From a virus: 57,970 nucleotides of DNA. Both the position numbers and the translations under genes were made by a program. The notes beneath the pieces were generated by a model that was not told the DNA's origin, did no database searches, and saw only the letters and a program-made list of their open reading frames with translations. Positions 39,073 to 46,763 of the stretch are shown piece by piece (position 1 is the first letter of the stretch; each line of letters starts with the position of its first letter). Where the stretch lies: IMG/VR virus record IMGVR_UViG_3300008217_000010, positions 1 through 57,970 of that record. One strand, 5' to 3'.

Positions 39073-39134
39073 TCGTCACCTAGCCAGATTAGAACCCCGG
39101 AAAATCGTTTATAGGCATTTTGAATAATATACGT
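39005..39134. repeat. Dispersed intergenic repeat, copy C
   Basis: GGTCACAGAATCGAAATTGTGACC (39025-39048; the two 7-base arms pair around GAATCGAAAT) contains a 17-mer at 39028-39044, which recurs at 34137-34153 on the other strand. AATCGTTTATAGGC (39103-39116) matches the other copies with one difference. AATAATATACGT (39123-39134) recurs at 15621-15632. It lies inside the late block between tape measure and hub genes. Confidence 0.6.
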
Positions 39135-41038
39135 TAAGGTACTAAAGGTGCTGAAGTAATGCTACCACCCCTGGTAATACCTTTCAATATCTCACCAGCC
39201 ATAGTTCTTCCAGCTATTGCAGGATCAGCATTTCCAAAGTTATTGTCACGTATGTTAATAGTGATAGAACTTGAAGCTATACTACCTTGCGCTCTACTAT
39301 TACGACCAATGCCTTGAGATACTATTCCTCTTGTACTAAACTGTCCTAGCAGCCTTGATGCGTTAACAACAGAAGTATCAATGTTTTGGATACCTCTAAC
39401 TATACCCAATCCTAAACCTTCTCCTATAGCTATCCCTACTTTAGAAGGCGAGAAAGGCCATAAATTACCTAAGCCAGACCTAAATGCCCCCAAAATGCTA
39501 CCACCCAAACCTCTTACGTGGTCAAGCAGCCATGTTTTTTTAGATCTTATTCCATCCCATAAGCCTACTGCAATACTTACTCCAACATTAAAAATGTCCA
39601 AAGCTAGGTTTCCTGCTAAGCTTAATATCTTTTTAATGAATGTTCTTTCGTAGGTAAGTACAAGTAGTGTCCAAAGTGTTCGTCCTATAGATTGTATATC
39701 AAGCCACATGTCAGTAAACTTATATCTCATAACGTTTCCAAACCATCCGAAGTTATTAATAATAGGATTGATTAGTAAGTCGAAGAATATACTTCTAATA
39801 ATATTTACAAAAAATATTGTTATAGTTGTCATAGGCTGCCATACAGTCATACTCCAAAGTGCTCCCATATCTCCACCAAGAATCCTCATGATATTACTTC
39901 CAAAGTTAATCCATGAAATCTGAAAGTCTTGCCACCATTCAGCAATATCAGTTTCTATAGGAACGAACAGTGATCCAAATTCTTCTTTAGCTTTTCTCAT
40001 TTTAGTTTGAAATTGACCAGTATCCGTAGCGTTCAAACGGTCAACAGCTTCTTGCCATTGTCCTTCACCTTCTATTAATTGTCTAAAGAAAATATCAGTG
40101 TCAGCAGTAGTAGTTGGGTCTAAGAAGTCTTTAAAGGCAGTAGTCATACTGTCTATATCTTTAAGTGCATTCGGTACAACTCCAACGTGCATAAGTTGTA
40201 ATGCCTCTGCAAATGCGTCAAGCTCTTGATTATCTAATGCAACATCCTCTCTTAATAAAGTAAGCTGTGCTCTAAGTAATTCAGATGTTAAACCTAAATC
40301 TTTACCAGAACCTTCTGCACCAGAGAGAGCTTGCTGATAAGCGTCCGCTCCACCAGTTAGAATAAAGAACTGGTCTTGAAGTATGTTGAACTTAGACCCT
40401 TGGCTAATCAAAGCTTTAAATCCAAAGAATAGCCCACCGAGAGCCAATCCAACTCCAGCTACCATAAGTGACAGTCTTAAGAATCCAGTAAACTGCAAAA
40501 AGATTAAGCTAAAAGCCAATCCCATTACATTCCTTTGCAGACCTGCCATAGCTATCATAGCACCCTGAGAAGCAGCAGATAACTGTTTCATTCTAGTAGC
40601 TGTAGCTCCACTAACATCTCCCATCATTTGAAAGCCACCAGTAGCAGAAGCTTCTCTAGCTGTATTCTCTGCCACTTTAGTTGAGGCAGACAGTTCATTC
40701 ATTGATGCTGATGTATTTTGCAAAGTACGACTTAGTACAACGTTTGAGGTGTTAGCAGTAGCAAGCATTTGCCTTTGAAGGTTTAACAGTGAGCCAGAAG
40801 TGACATTTCCTGATTGAGTGATTCGATTGAAGTTGTTATCAACAGCAATTAAAGCAGGAGAAGCACTAGCATTAGTAGCTGTGGCTACTCTCATAATCTC
40901 GTTTTGCATTACTCTAAGATTAGGAATTAACGCGTTAGTAGATGTAACAAGACTTTGTGTTGCTACTTTAATTTTGGTTAAGCTATCAGGAGCGTTACCA
41001 CTTATATTAAACAATGCACGAAATAATTGAAAAGCCAT
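39134..41038 (-). CDS. Tape measure protein
   Basis: A 634-residue protein with long helical stretches (1-130 and 200-360), hydrophobic segments (about 175-225 and 385-420) and a small-residue-rich C-terminus, as in siphovirus tape measures. Its place behind the chaperone pair is diagnostic. By the usual 1.5 angstrom per residue rule the tail would be about 95 nm, a short siphovirus tail. Confidence 0.75.
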   Translation of the reverse strand: MAFQLFRALFNISGNAPDSLTKIKVATQSLVTSTNALIPNLRVMQNEIMRVATATNASASPALIAVDNNFNRITQSGNVTSGSLLNLQRQMLATANTSNVVLSRTLQNTSASMNELSASTKVAENTAREASATGGFQMMGDVSGATATRMKQLSAASQGAMIAMAGLQRNVMGLAFSLIFLQFTGFLRLSLMVAGVGLALGGLFFGFKALISQGSKFNILQDQFFILTGGADAYQQALSGAEGSGKDLGLTSELLRAQLTLLREDVALDNQELDAFAEALQLMHVGVVPNALKDIDSMTTAFKDFLDPTTTADTDIFFRQLIEGEGQWQEAVDRLNATDTGQFQTKMRKAKEEFGSLFVPIETDIAEWWQDFQISWINFGSNIMRILGGDMGALWSMTVWQPMTTITIFFVNIIRSIFFDLLINPIINNFGWFGNVMRYKFTDMWLDIQSIGRTLWTLLVLTYERTFIKKILSLAGNLALDIFNVGVSIAVGLWDGIRSKKTWLLDHVRGLGGSILGAFRSGLGNLWPFSPSKVGIAIGEGLGLGIVRGIQNIDTSVVNASRLLGQFSTRGIVSQGIGRNSRAQGSIASSSITINIRDNNFGNADPAIAGRTMAGEILKGITRGGSITSAPLVP

Positions 41039-41049
41039 CTGTTATTCCT

Positions 41050-41694
41050 TTACTTAGAGAATGTGAATCTTCCGCCAATACCACCAGGAGAACCAGCAAT
41101 GTTACGAGCTACAACTTGTCCAGTTGATGAGGTCGTAAAGAATATCTGCCTCATCATTGAGAATACCCTAACTGCTTCTTCTTCTGCTATACTTTCTGCT
41201 AGTGGTGTTAATCCTGTAATAGCTCCATCAGGATTAGATAATAAAAAGATTCTACTCAATACAGGATGAGGCAGTATTCCACGCTCTCTAATACCCATAG
41301 TAATTTTGCCTGCTCCTATAAAATCAGCACCAAGTTTTGTATCAGCCCATCTAGCTATAGAGCTAACTGGAACTAAAGGATTAGGTTGAGCACCGAACTC
41401 TAATGTTTTCCAATAAATACTAAGTCGTCTAGCATTTTCACCAGAAGGAACAAGAGCTAAAGCTGCCTGTGGTTCCTTACCACCAAACTCGGTTATTATT
41501 TCAAAGCTCTGTTCATATGTGCCAGTAGCTCTAATTCCTTGTTTAAGCATTTGGTCTAATACTTCTTCTCTATACCTAGCAACAACGTTAATAAGCCATG
41601 TTTGTTTAACATTAGGCAGAGATGTAAGTATTCTACTAATTACTTGGTTATAAGATAACCATCCTGAAAAGTCTATTTTACCTAGAACTGGCAT
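41050..41694 (-). CDS. Minor tail protein between chaperones and tape measure
   Basis: A 214-residue protein starting 12 bases upstream of the tape measure gene block and overlapping the frameshift extension of the chaperone by 17 bases. It has a helical N-terminus and a central aromatic segment. No family is certain. Confidence 0.5.
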   Translation of the reverse strand: MPVLGKIDFSGWLSYNQVISRILTSLPNVKQTWLINVVARYREEVLDQMLKQGIRATGTYEQSFEIITEFGGKEPQAALALVPSGENARRLSIYWKTLEFGAQPNPLVPVSSIARWADTKLGADFIGAGKITMGIRERGILPHPVLSRIFLLSNPDGAITGLTPLAESIAEEEAVRVFSMMRQIFFTTSSTGQVVARNIAGSPGGIGGRFTFSK

Positions 41695-42001
41695 GTAATG
41701 ATTCCTTAGCCTTGTCTAGTGCAATCTTTCGTTTAGTAGCTACACCGTTGGCTTCATTCATCATAGAGACTCTCTGAATATCCCAATATGTAGCTCGTGC
41801 TCTAACTTCCCAGGGAGGACAATTCCATTGCTCTCCTAAAAATATATCCCAATATTCTTCACTAACCCATGCAAACCTATTAGGATTAGGAGTTCTATCA
41901 TTGACTACGGCTTCACTATAGGTAATGAGTTCCCTAATCCATTCGACTCTGGAATCCCTTGGTCTATTTTTTGGTTGCTCTGTGTTTGTGCCATCCGAGC
42001 T
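41678..42001 (-). CDS. Frameshift extension of the tail assembly chaperone (GT part)
   Basis: A frame without any start codon reads SSDGTNTEQPKNRPRDSRVEW, then VSEEYWDIFLGEQWNCPPWEV, and ends at TAA 41678. It is in the -1 frame relative to the chaperone. A -1 shift at the slippery UUUUUUA gives a 124 + 107 residue fusion. This matches the G/GT chaperone pair that loads the tape measure in lambda-like tails. Confidence 0.65.
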   Translation of the reverse strand, partial: SSDGTNTEQPKNRPRDSRVEWIRELITYSEAVVNDRTPNPNRFAWVSEEYWDIFLGEQWNCPPWEVRARATYWDIQRVSMMNEANGVATKRKIALDKAKESLHASSR

Positions 42002-42372
42002 AAAAAACTTTTAGTAGTCGGGTCATTGTTAATTTGAGAAACTATAGATTGCAAGTAGAATTCACGAACTTGTTTCCAGACTTCTGGGTCCTCGCTTGGG
42101 ACTGGTAGAATATCCTCTGAGTCTTTTGCTGTTAAATTCCAAGCAATTATCAGAGACACAGTATGTGCAAAGCTGGCATCAATATCATTTAGAAAGTCTG
42201 ATAGTTTCTTGTAATCATTTTCAGTCTTGATATTATCATTATATCCAGCATGTTTAGAAAGGTAGTCCATGCTCTCTTGATGAGTTAGCATACCTGGACG
42301 CTTATATGTTACCCACAACTCTTCAGCGTCACAATCTGCAAGGTTAATAGTATTATTATCCGTATATGGCAT
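41905..42372 (-). CDS. Tail assembly chaperone (G-like)
   Basis: A 155-residue, mostly helical, acidic protein two genes upstream of the tape measure, the standard position of the chaperone. Residue 124 is the Leu of the TTA slippery codon. Termination in frame gives the short form, and frameshift gives the long form that bridges to the tape measure. Confidence 0.65.
   Translation of the reverse strand: MPYTDNNTINLADCDAEELWVTYKRPGMLTHQESMDYLSKHAGYNDNIKTENDYKKLSDFLNDIDASFAHTVSLIIAWNLTAKDSEDILPVPSEDPEVWKQVREFYLQSIVSQINNDPTTKSFLARMAQTQSNQKIDQGIPESNGLGNSLPIVKP
42001..42007 (-). other. -1 frameshift slippery site UUUUUUA
   Basis: On the minus strand the codons AGT TTT TTA contain the heptamer TTTTTTA in the correct phase for a -1 slip (X XXY YYZ). 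It lies 96 bases before the end of the chaperone frame, and no stop follows in the -1 frame until 41678. The A6 homopolymer on the plus strand could also be a base-calling error. Confidence 0.6.
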
Positions 42373-43102
42373 TTAAGTCACTCGTCTTATTTATAAGGAT
42401 TCCTTTGTTAGTGGTATATTTAACCATGAAATCCTTGTTGTCTCTATCTTTAGTAACATGAATTTCATAAACTTTGAACTTTTCTCCTTCTAACTCTTTC
42501 TCTATGATAATTCCATTATGCTCTCTTCCTCTACTAATACATAATATCTTAATAAAGTTTATAATAGATTTTGAATAATACCATTGCTTTCCATTTCTTT
42601 CCATTTCTGGAATTACACCTATAGACCTCCAATACCTTAACGTTCTAATGTTAACATCATAACCTTCGTCTTTTAGATGGTCAATAAGTTCTTCTTGAGT
42701 GATATTATCAGAACCTTCAATAGATGTTGTAGCTCTACCAAAACTTGTTTTACCACTGAACTCATCATATTGGTGTTTCTTATTATGTCTATTAAAGTAA
42801 CTTCTTTGTACGTTAACTGAATGTGTTACTGCCTCAAGGTGAATTGGAGCAACACACGCTCTATTTTGACAAGTATGGTCAACCTCAAATCTATCTTCTA
42901 ACTCACCACAAAAAACAATGTACGAAAACACATGAGCTAAAGTTGTATCTAAATAAGAGTTAAACTGACCATATCCATTAGATATAATTGAACCTTGCCA
43001 TATCCAACAAGAGTTACTAATTTTAATGTTAGACATAAACAAGTCAATCCAAGACTTTACAGCCTTGTCATGTTGACTCTCTGTAACTTTCATTAAAACC
43101 AT
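42356..43102 (-). CDS. HNH endonuclease with MerR-like DNA-binding domain
   Basis: The 248-residue protein has SNSCWIWQGSIISNGYGQF, then FEVDHTCQNRACVAPIHLEAV, the HNH pattern of phage homing nucleases. A segment around 135-175, ITQEELIDHLKDEGYDVNIR followed by TLRYWRSIGVIP, is a MerR-type helix-turn-helix. It sits alone in the late block between tail tube and chaperone genes, where no virion function is expected. It is therefore probably a free-standing homing endonuclease. It overlaps the chaperone start by 17 bases. Confidence 0.75.
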   Translation of the reverse strand: MVLMKVTESQHDKAVKSWIDLFMSNIKISNSCWIWQGSIISNGYGQFNSYLDTTLAHVFSYIVFCGELEDRFEVDHTCQNRACVAPIHLEAVTHSVNVQRSYFNRHNKKHQYDEFSGKTSFGRATTSIEGSDNITQEELIDHLKDEGYDVNIRTLRYWRSIGVIPEMERNGKQWYYSKSIINFIKILCISRGREHNGIIIEKELEGEKFKVYEIHVTKDRDNKDFMVKYTTNKGILINKTSDLNAIYG

Positions 43103-43119
43103 ATGTCAGTAATTCCTAT

Positions 43120-43152
43120 TTTTAAGGCCAGCCTTCACAGCCAGCCTTAAAA
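43120..43152 (-). other. 9-bp inverted repeat at the HNH gene boundary
   Basis: TTTTAAGGC (43120-43128) and GCCTTAAAA (43144-43152) form a perfect palindrome with a 15-nt loop just after the tail tube gene stop. The expected U-tract after the stem is missing on the minus strand, so it is an unproven terminator or an insertion scar. Confidence 0.5.
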
Positions 43153-43156
43153 TCTC

Positions 43157-44242
43157 TTAGTATCTAGTTGGAGTGCCTGTAGCTGCGTTAGCCTCTGTAG
43201 TTAAAGTTTCTATTGGACCTTGTATTGAAGCTACTGCTCCTGTATCACTATTATCAGTAGCAATTTCACCTGCGGCCTCAGAGTATAGCCCTCTAGCTGA
43301 GAGTGCAAGTGTCATAGTCTCTCCAGATGAATCAACTTCAGCAGGTGCCTCCAAAAGGGACGCAGTTTCCATTGATATATCAAAGCCTCGTAAAGCGGTA
43401 GTTGCAAGACCATTAGTAAAATTAGTAGTAATTTCTACTTGTGTTCCAGCTTTGAACAAATCTAGCTCAGTCGCGCTATAGTCGAATACCATAGCTACTG
43501 TAGCTTCAAGTGGTCCAAAGTGCAAGGCTTTGAATAACTGAGAAGATGCTCCAGTGTACAATCTGTTCTCTGACCTCTTGAGTGACCATTCAGCAGAAAT
43601 CAGATTAGTATTAGCAGAGCCATTAAATACTAAAGCAGCTTGCCAGCCTGGGAAAGGATCCTCTAGTGTAGTATCCTGTGAAGCCAGCAAATCCATAGTA
43701 TCTGTTTCTTTAGTAAAGTTTCTACCGATAAGAGTAGCACTATAAGTTAATAGGCCTTCACCAGTATTGAAACTGATAGTTAGCTCTGTACAACGACACC
43801 CTTCGAATTCTCTAAAGTTAGCAGCGGCTAAGTTATCATAATGTTGGATAGTAAGGTATTCATGCTCGTTACCCAACATACGATAATGCTTATAAACTGC
43901 ATTGGTACTAATCTCAATTGGAGTAGGGTATGCAGTTGCATTAGTACCAGTTGCCAAGATACTGCGTAACAACATACCAATTGGAGAACCAGTGAGGGCG
44001 TTCATTTGAATAACGCCTTCCATAGTTATCTCTACATGTTTAACACCTTGAACCGCTCGAAAGTCCATAGCATCAGGGCCACGCCTTCCATTATCTAGTA
44101 ACTGCTCGTAGTTCTCCTTAGCACTAAAGCTTGTCACAGGCATCATATGTGTACCTGGGTCAGTCGGAGTACCAAGGTTAGCAAAGGTCTGTAACGCTAG
44201 GGTAACTACTTCTCTATGAGAACGATGCTGTAAAGTTACCAT
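43157..44242 (-). CDS. Major tail tube protein
   Basis: A 361-residue protein, mainly beta strands, containing VKHVEITMEGVIQMNALTGS and a tail with Ala/Thr-rich strands. Tail tubes of siphoviruses have this composition and lie upstream of the chaperone pair, as here. It should polymerise around the tape measure. The length is larger than lambda gpV, so an added Ig-like domain is possible. Confidence 0.65.
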   Translation of the reverse strand: MVTLQHRSHREVVTLALQTFANLGTPTDPGTHMMPVTSFSAKENYEQLLDNGRRGPDAMDFRAVQGVKHVEITMEGVIQMNALTGSPIGMLLRSILATGTNATAYPTPIEISTNAVYKHYRMLGNEHEYLTIQHYDNLAAANFREFEGCRCTELTISFNTGEGLLTYSATLIGRNFTKETDTMDLLASQDTTLEDPFPGWQAALVFNGSANTNLISAEWSLKRSENRLYTGASSQLFKALHFGPLEATVAMVFDYSATELDLFKAGTQVEITTNFTNGLATTALRGFDISMETASLLEAPAEVDSSGETMTLALSARGLYSEAAGEIATDNSDTGAVASIQGPIETLTTEANAATGTPTRY

Positions 44243-44484
44243 TATTTATCACCTTGTTCTTTAGTTTTAGTTTTAACTTGCTCAGGCTTGGACCTTTCCC
44301 ACTCGTTGTTTATATTTAACCAAGGTAAGACATCAAGCGTATCAGAAAACTCGTCTAATAGGCTTTGAACTTCTTCTTCAGGACATGCTACCTCATGATT
44401 TTTACAACCATGATTATGACCCTGACTACATATGTAAGCCCTCTCTGAATTTTTGTGAATTGAATAAAGTGTTACGCTAGCCAT
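44242..44484 (-). CDS. Hypothetical protein of the neck/tail block
   Basis: An 80-residue protein with a Cys/His-rich N-terminal part, CSQGHNHGCKNHEVAC, likely a metal site, and a charged C-terminus. It is coupled by overlap to the tail tube gene. Not recognised. Confidence 0.5.
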   Translation of the reverse strand: MASVTLYSIHKNSERAYICSQGHNHGCKNHEVACPEEEVQSLLDEFSDTLDVLPWLNINNEWERSKPEQVKTKTKEQGDK

Positions 44485-44495
44485 TTGTTAAATCC

Positions 44496-44993
44496 TTATA
44501 AAGGAGTAATACCTTTTATACTAGGTACTGCGTAGAAGCTTAGTATTACATGATGTACGAAGTAATCACCAAAGAATTGGTGGTCTATCTCGTATGTAAT
44601 CGCACTTCTAATCAAGGCTGTTTGATTAAGCGATATATTAGCTTCGAATTTAGCTTCAAGAGTATCTAGCAAAGCCTGAAATTCTATATCAGTATCATCG
44701 TCTCTGAAAGATGCCCACCCTTCAATCTTGAAGTCATATCTAGCTAACTTACTTTTAATAGGAATTGCAATTTCAGTTCCTAAGCTATTTTCTCTGGAAC
44801 CATAATCAAATCCTCCACCAGAACGATAAATCATCCAAGACCGTATTTGGTTTTGACCATCTATATCTTCTGCAAATGCTGTTATAAAGTTACCTTGGTC
44901 ATTAGTCCAACGAATAGAGTCATAGACTTTTCCGATATTAGGAACTTCCTCCAAGATAGTTTTAATTGCAGCTTGTATTTCAAGTCGTGGCAT
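44496..44993 (-). CDS. Tail terminator-like protein
   Basis: A 165-residue protein beginning with a helix ending in EEVPNIGKVYDS and a long beta-sheet region, similar in layout to tail terminator or neck proteins. Its position between the head-tail adaptor and the tail tube supports the call. No sequence motif is decisive. Confidence 0.5.
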   Translation of the reverse strand: MPRLEIQAAIKTILEEVPNIGKVYDSIRWTNDQGNFITAFAEDIDGQNQIRSWMIYRSGGGFDYGSRENSLGTEIAIPIKSKLARYDFKIEGWASFRDDDTDIEFQALLDTLEAKFEANISLNQTALIRSAITYEIDHQFFGDYFVHHVILSFYAVPSIKGITPL

Positions 44994-45724
44994 TATCTTC
45001 TACTAGCTGAACGATGTGTTAAGAATGGCTGATTGTCAGCAAAAGAGAATCCGAAGTTAATATCTCTAACTATTGATGCAGCTTTTAATGGGTCAGAAAT
45101 CCATTCATTATACATCTTTTTGAACGCTTCGGATTGCATCCTGTATTCTTGAGATTTAGTACGATAATTAACTACGTCTGCTCTAAGAGTAGGGTCAGAC
45201 GTTCCTGAGAACTTTGCAGCTAGAGCCATTAGTGCTTGACTAACTGCGTACAAGACAATAGCATCTTTATCTAGGTCTGGAACTGAATCTACGGTCTCGC
45301 TATCAAGTTCATTTATAGTGTGAGGAATTGTGTACGTAACTCTTATCGTATCAGAAGAACTAGGCTTTGTAGTCTTTAAATGAATACGTAAAGCAGTTTC
45401 ATCACGATACAAATCCCACTCATCACGGTCTAAAAAGTTTGGAAGCTCATTGCTTGCTATCACAGGAGCTTTAGCTTCTATTTGTGTTATCTTGCTTGAA
45501 CCATCTACATAATCTGGTAGATTTGTAGAGTTAACTGTTATGTACCTAGTATCACTTCCAGTAATTGCTGACACCTTGATTAATGGCTTGTCTATAGAAT
45601 AACGACGCAATGCACGGCGAACAAAGTTTCCATAAGGATCCTCACCCATATCATATTGAGTTTCACCAGCAACTTCAAGAACTCCTTGCCTCGTTTCTAA
45701 TATGTATTCTGAAAGCTTAGCCAT
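44993..45724 (-). CDS. Head-tail connector (adaptor) protein
   Basis: A 243-residue protein of helical character with a central beta insertion, ending in a helical region. It is located between decoration-type proteins and the tail terminator. It probably forms the ring below the portal. The position is the main evidence. Confidence 0.5.
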   Translation of the reverse strand: MAKLSEYILETRQGVLEVAGETQYDMGEDPYGNFVRRALRRYSIDKPLIKVSAITGSDTRYITVNSTNLPDYVDGSSKITQIEAKAPVIASNELPNFLDRDEWDLYRDETALRIHLKTTKPSSSDTIRVTYTIPHTINELDSETVDSVPDLDKDAIVLYAVSQALMALAAKFSGTSDPTLRADVVNYRTKSQEYRMQSEAFKKMYNEWISDPLKAASIVRDINFGFSFADNQPFLTHRSASRR

Positions 45725-46110
45725 TATGTTATCGGCCTTCTAACACCAAAGCTGAAAGGTCCAAAGTTTCGTATATTTAAGTCTGCTTCTAATAGTTTAA
45801 CATCTGCTAAATGGAGTACTGTGTCCAAAGGACTCCCTAATGATGGACTTATTAAAGCACTACTCTCTGTATCTAATATACTAAGAGTTACTATCCCACT
45901 TGCAGCAGTTGTTATAGCTACAGCATGGTCAGAGATAACATTAGAGTTTCTGCCTTCTGCTCGTATTGAGCATGTAACAGTACCTCCTGTTACATCTAAA
46001 GTACTCCCACCATTCTTGGTTAGAGTAAATACTATATCGAAGTCGGTGCCAGCAACAATCACAACATCGTCATTGTTAGAGTCTAATAACTTTTTAGGTA
46101 CTACAGCCAT
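45724..46110 (-). CDS. Beta-sandwich virion protein
   Basis: A 128-residue protein whose strands DFDIVFTLTKNGG, then GTVTCSIRAEG resemble an Ig-like or BppU-N-terminal domain. In this block it could be a head-completion or decoration protein. One-base overlap with the adaptor gene. Confidence 0.5.
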   Translation of the reverse strand: MAVVPKKLLDSNNDDVVIVAGTDFDIVFTLTKNGGSTLDVTGGTVTCSIRAEGRNSNVISDHAVAITTAASGIVTLSILDTESSALISPSLGSPLDTVLHLADVKLLEADLNIRNFGPFSFGVRRPIT

Positions 46111-46125
46111 TGCTACCTAATAGCT

Positions 46126-46266
46126 CTACTTCGAATCTTTTGAGTCTAATGTGATTGACGCGCTAATTTTACCATCTAATGTTATACCCTGAGATAGCAC
46201 TCTGTCAAGGGTTATAGTTATAGAGGTTTTGGCATCTAACTTAATAGAGTAAGAGGTATTAGCCAT
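46126..46266 (-). CDS. Hypothetical 46-residue virion protein
   Basis: A frame from ATG 46266 to TAG 46126 with repeated strand-like units, SIKLDAKTSITITLD and KISASITLDSK. It is small but lies in a gap in the block and has the Ser/Thr-rich composition of its neighbours. Confidence 0.4.
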   Translation of the reverse strand: MANTSYSIKLDAKTSITITLDRVLSQGITLDGKISASITLDSKDSK

Positions 46267-46287
46267 TAAGTATTTATACTCTCGATG

Positions 46288-46674
46288 TTATGCACCTGAA
46301 AAGTCAGTTTCGTATATTACTTCTACTTCTACTGAATCAGTACCATTGTCAGCTTGGGCTACTGTTACTTCTACTCCGTTAACAGTAGCAAATTTGTCAT
46401 AAGTAGTTAAGTTGGCACCAGTGTTATCCTGCTCTAGAACTCTAGGATAATGCTTAGTATTAGCGTTCTGATTTGTAAAGGTAGCAACTGTCTCAATATC
46501 AGTTGTACTATCACCATCTTGAGTAATAGTGATAGTAGTATCCATAGTTGCAGGCATACCTGTAGGAATTAATAAGATAGCTAATATCTTACCAATAAAA
46601 GGGATATGTCCATTAGCTGCTGCAACTCCTGCACCGCCTGTAGGACTTAACTTGATTTTGCTTGAGTTAATCAT
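46288..46674 (-). CDS. Probable head decoration protein
   Basis: A 128-residue protein with a hydrophobic stretch near 25-40 (PFIGKILAILLIPTGMP) followed by beta strands. It follows the terminator hairpin and may be a capsid decoration or stabiliser protein. Not proven. Confidence 0.45.
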   Translation of the reverse strand: MINSSKIKLSPTGGAGVAAANGHIPFIGKILAILLIPTGMPATMDTTITITQDGDSTTDIETVATFTNQNANTKHYPRVLEQDNTGANLTTYDKFATVNGVEVTVAQADNGTDSVEVEVIYETDFSGA

Positions 46675-46705
46675 ATGACAGTTATCTGAACCTTCTTAAT
46701 AAAGA

Positions 46706-46740
46706 TAGAGGGAGGAAGGTTTAATCCTTTCCTCCCTCTA
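46706..46740 (-). terminator. Intrinsic terminator or attenuator in the late block
   Basis: The arms 46706-46719 and 46726-46740 pair over about 14 bp with a single bulge (TAGAGGGAGGAA core). On the minus strand the stem is followed by TCTTTATT. It lies right after the stop of the 660-residue gene, so it probably reduces transcription of downstream genes. Confidence 0.65.
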
Positions 46741-46763
46741 GTGAAACACTTTAGCTAGTTAGC

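Noticed and set aside
43120-43152. Palindrome as an intrinsic terminator of the tail tube gene
   Set aside because: No U-tract follows the stem on the minus strand; kept only as an inverted repeat.
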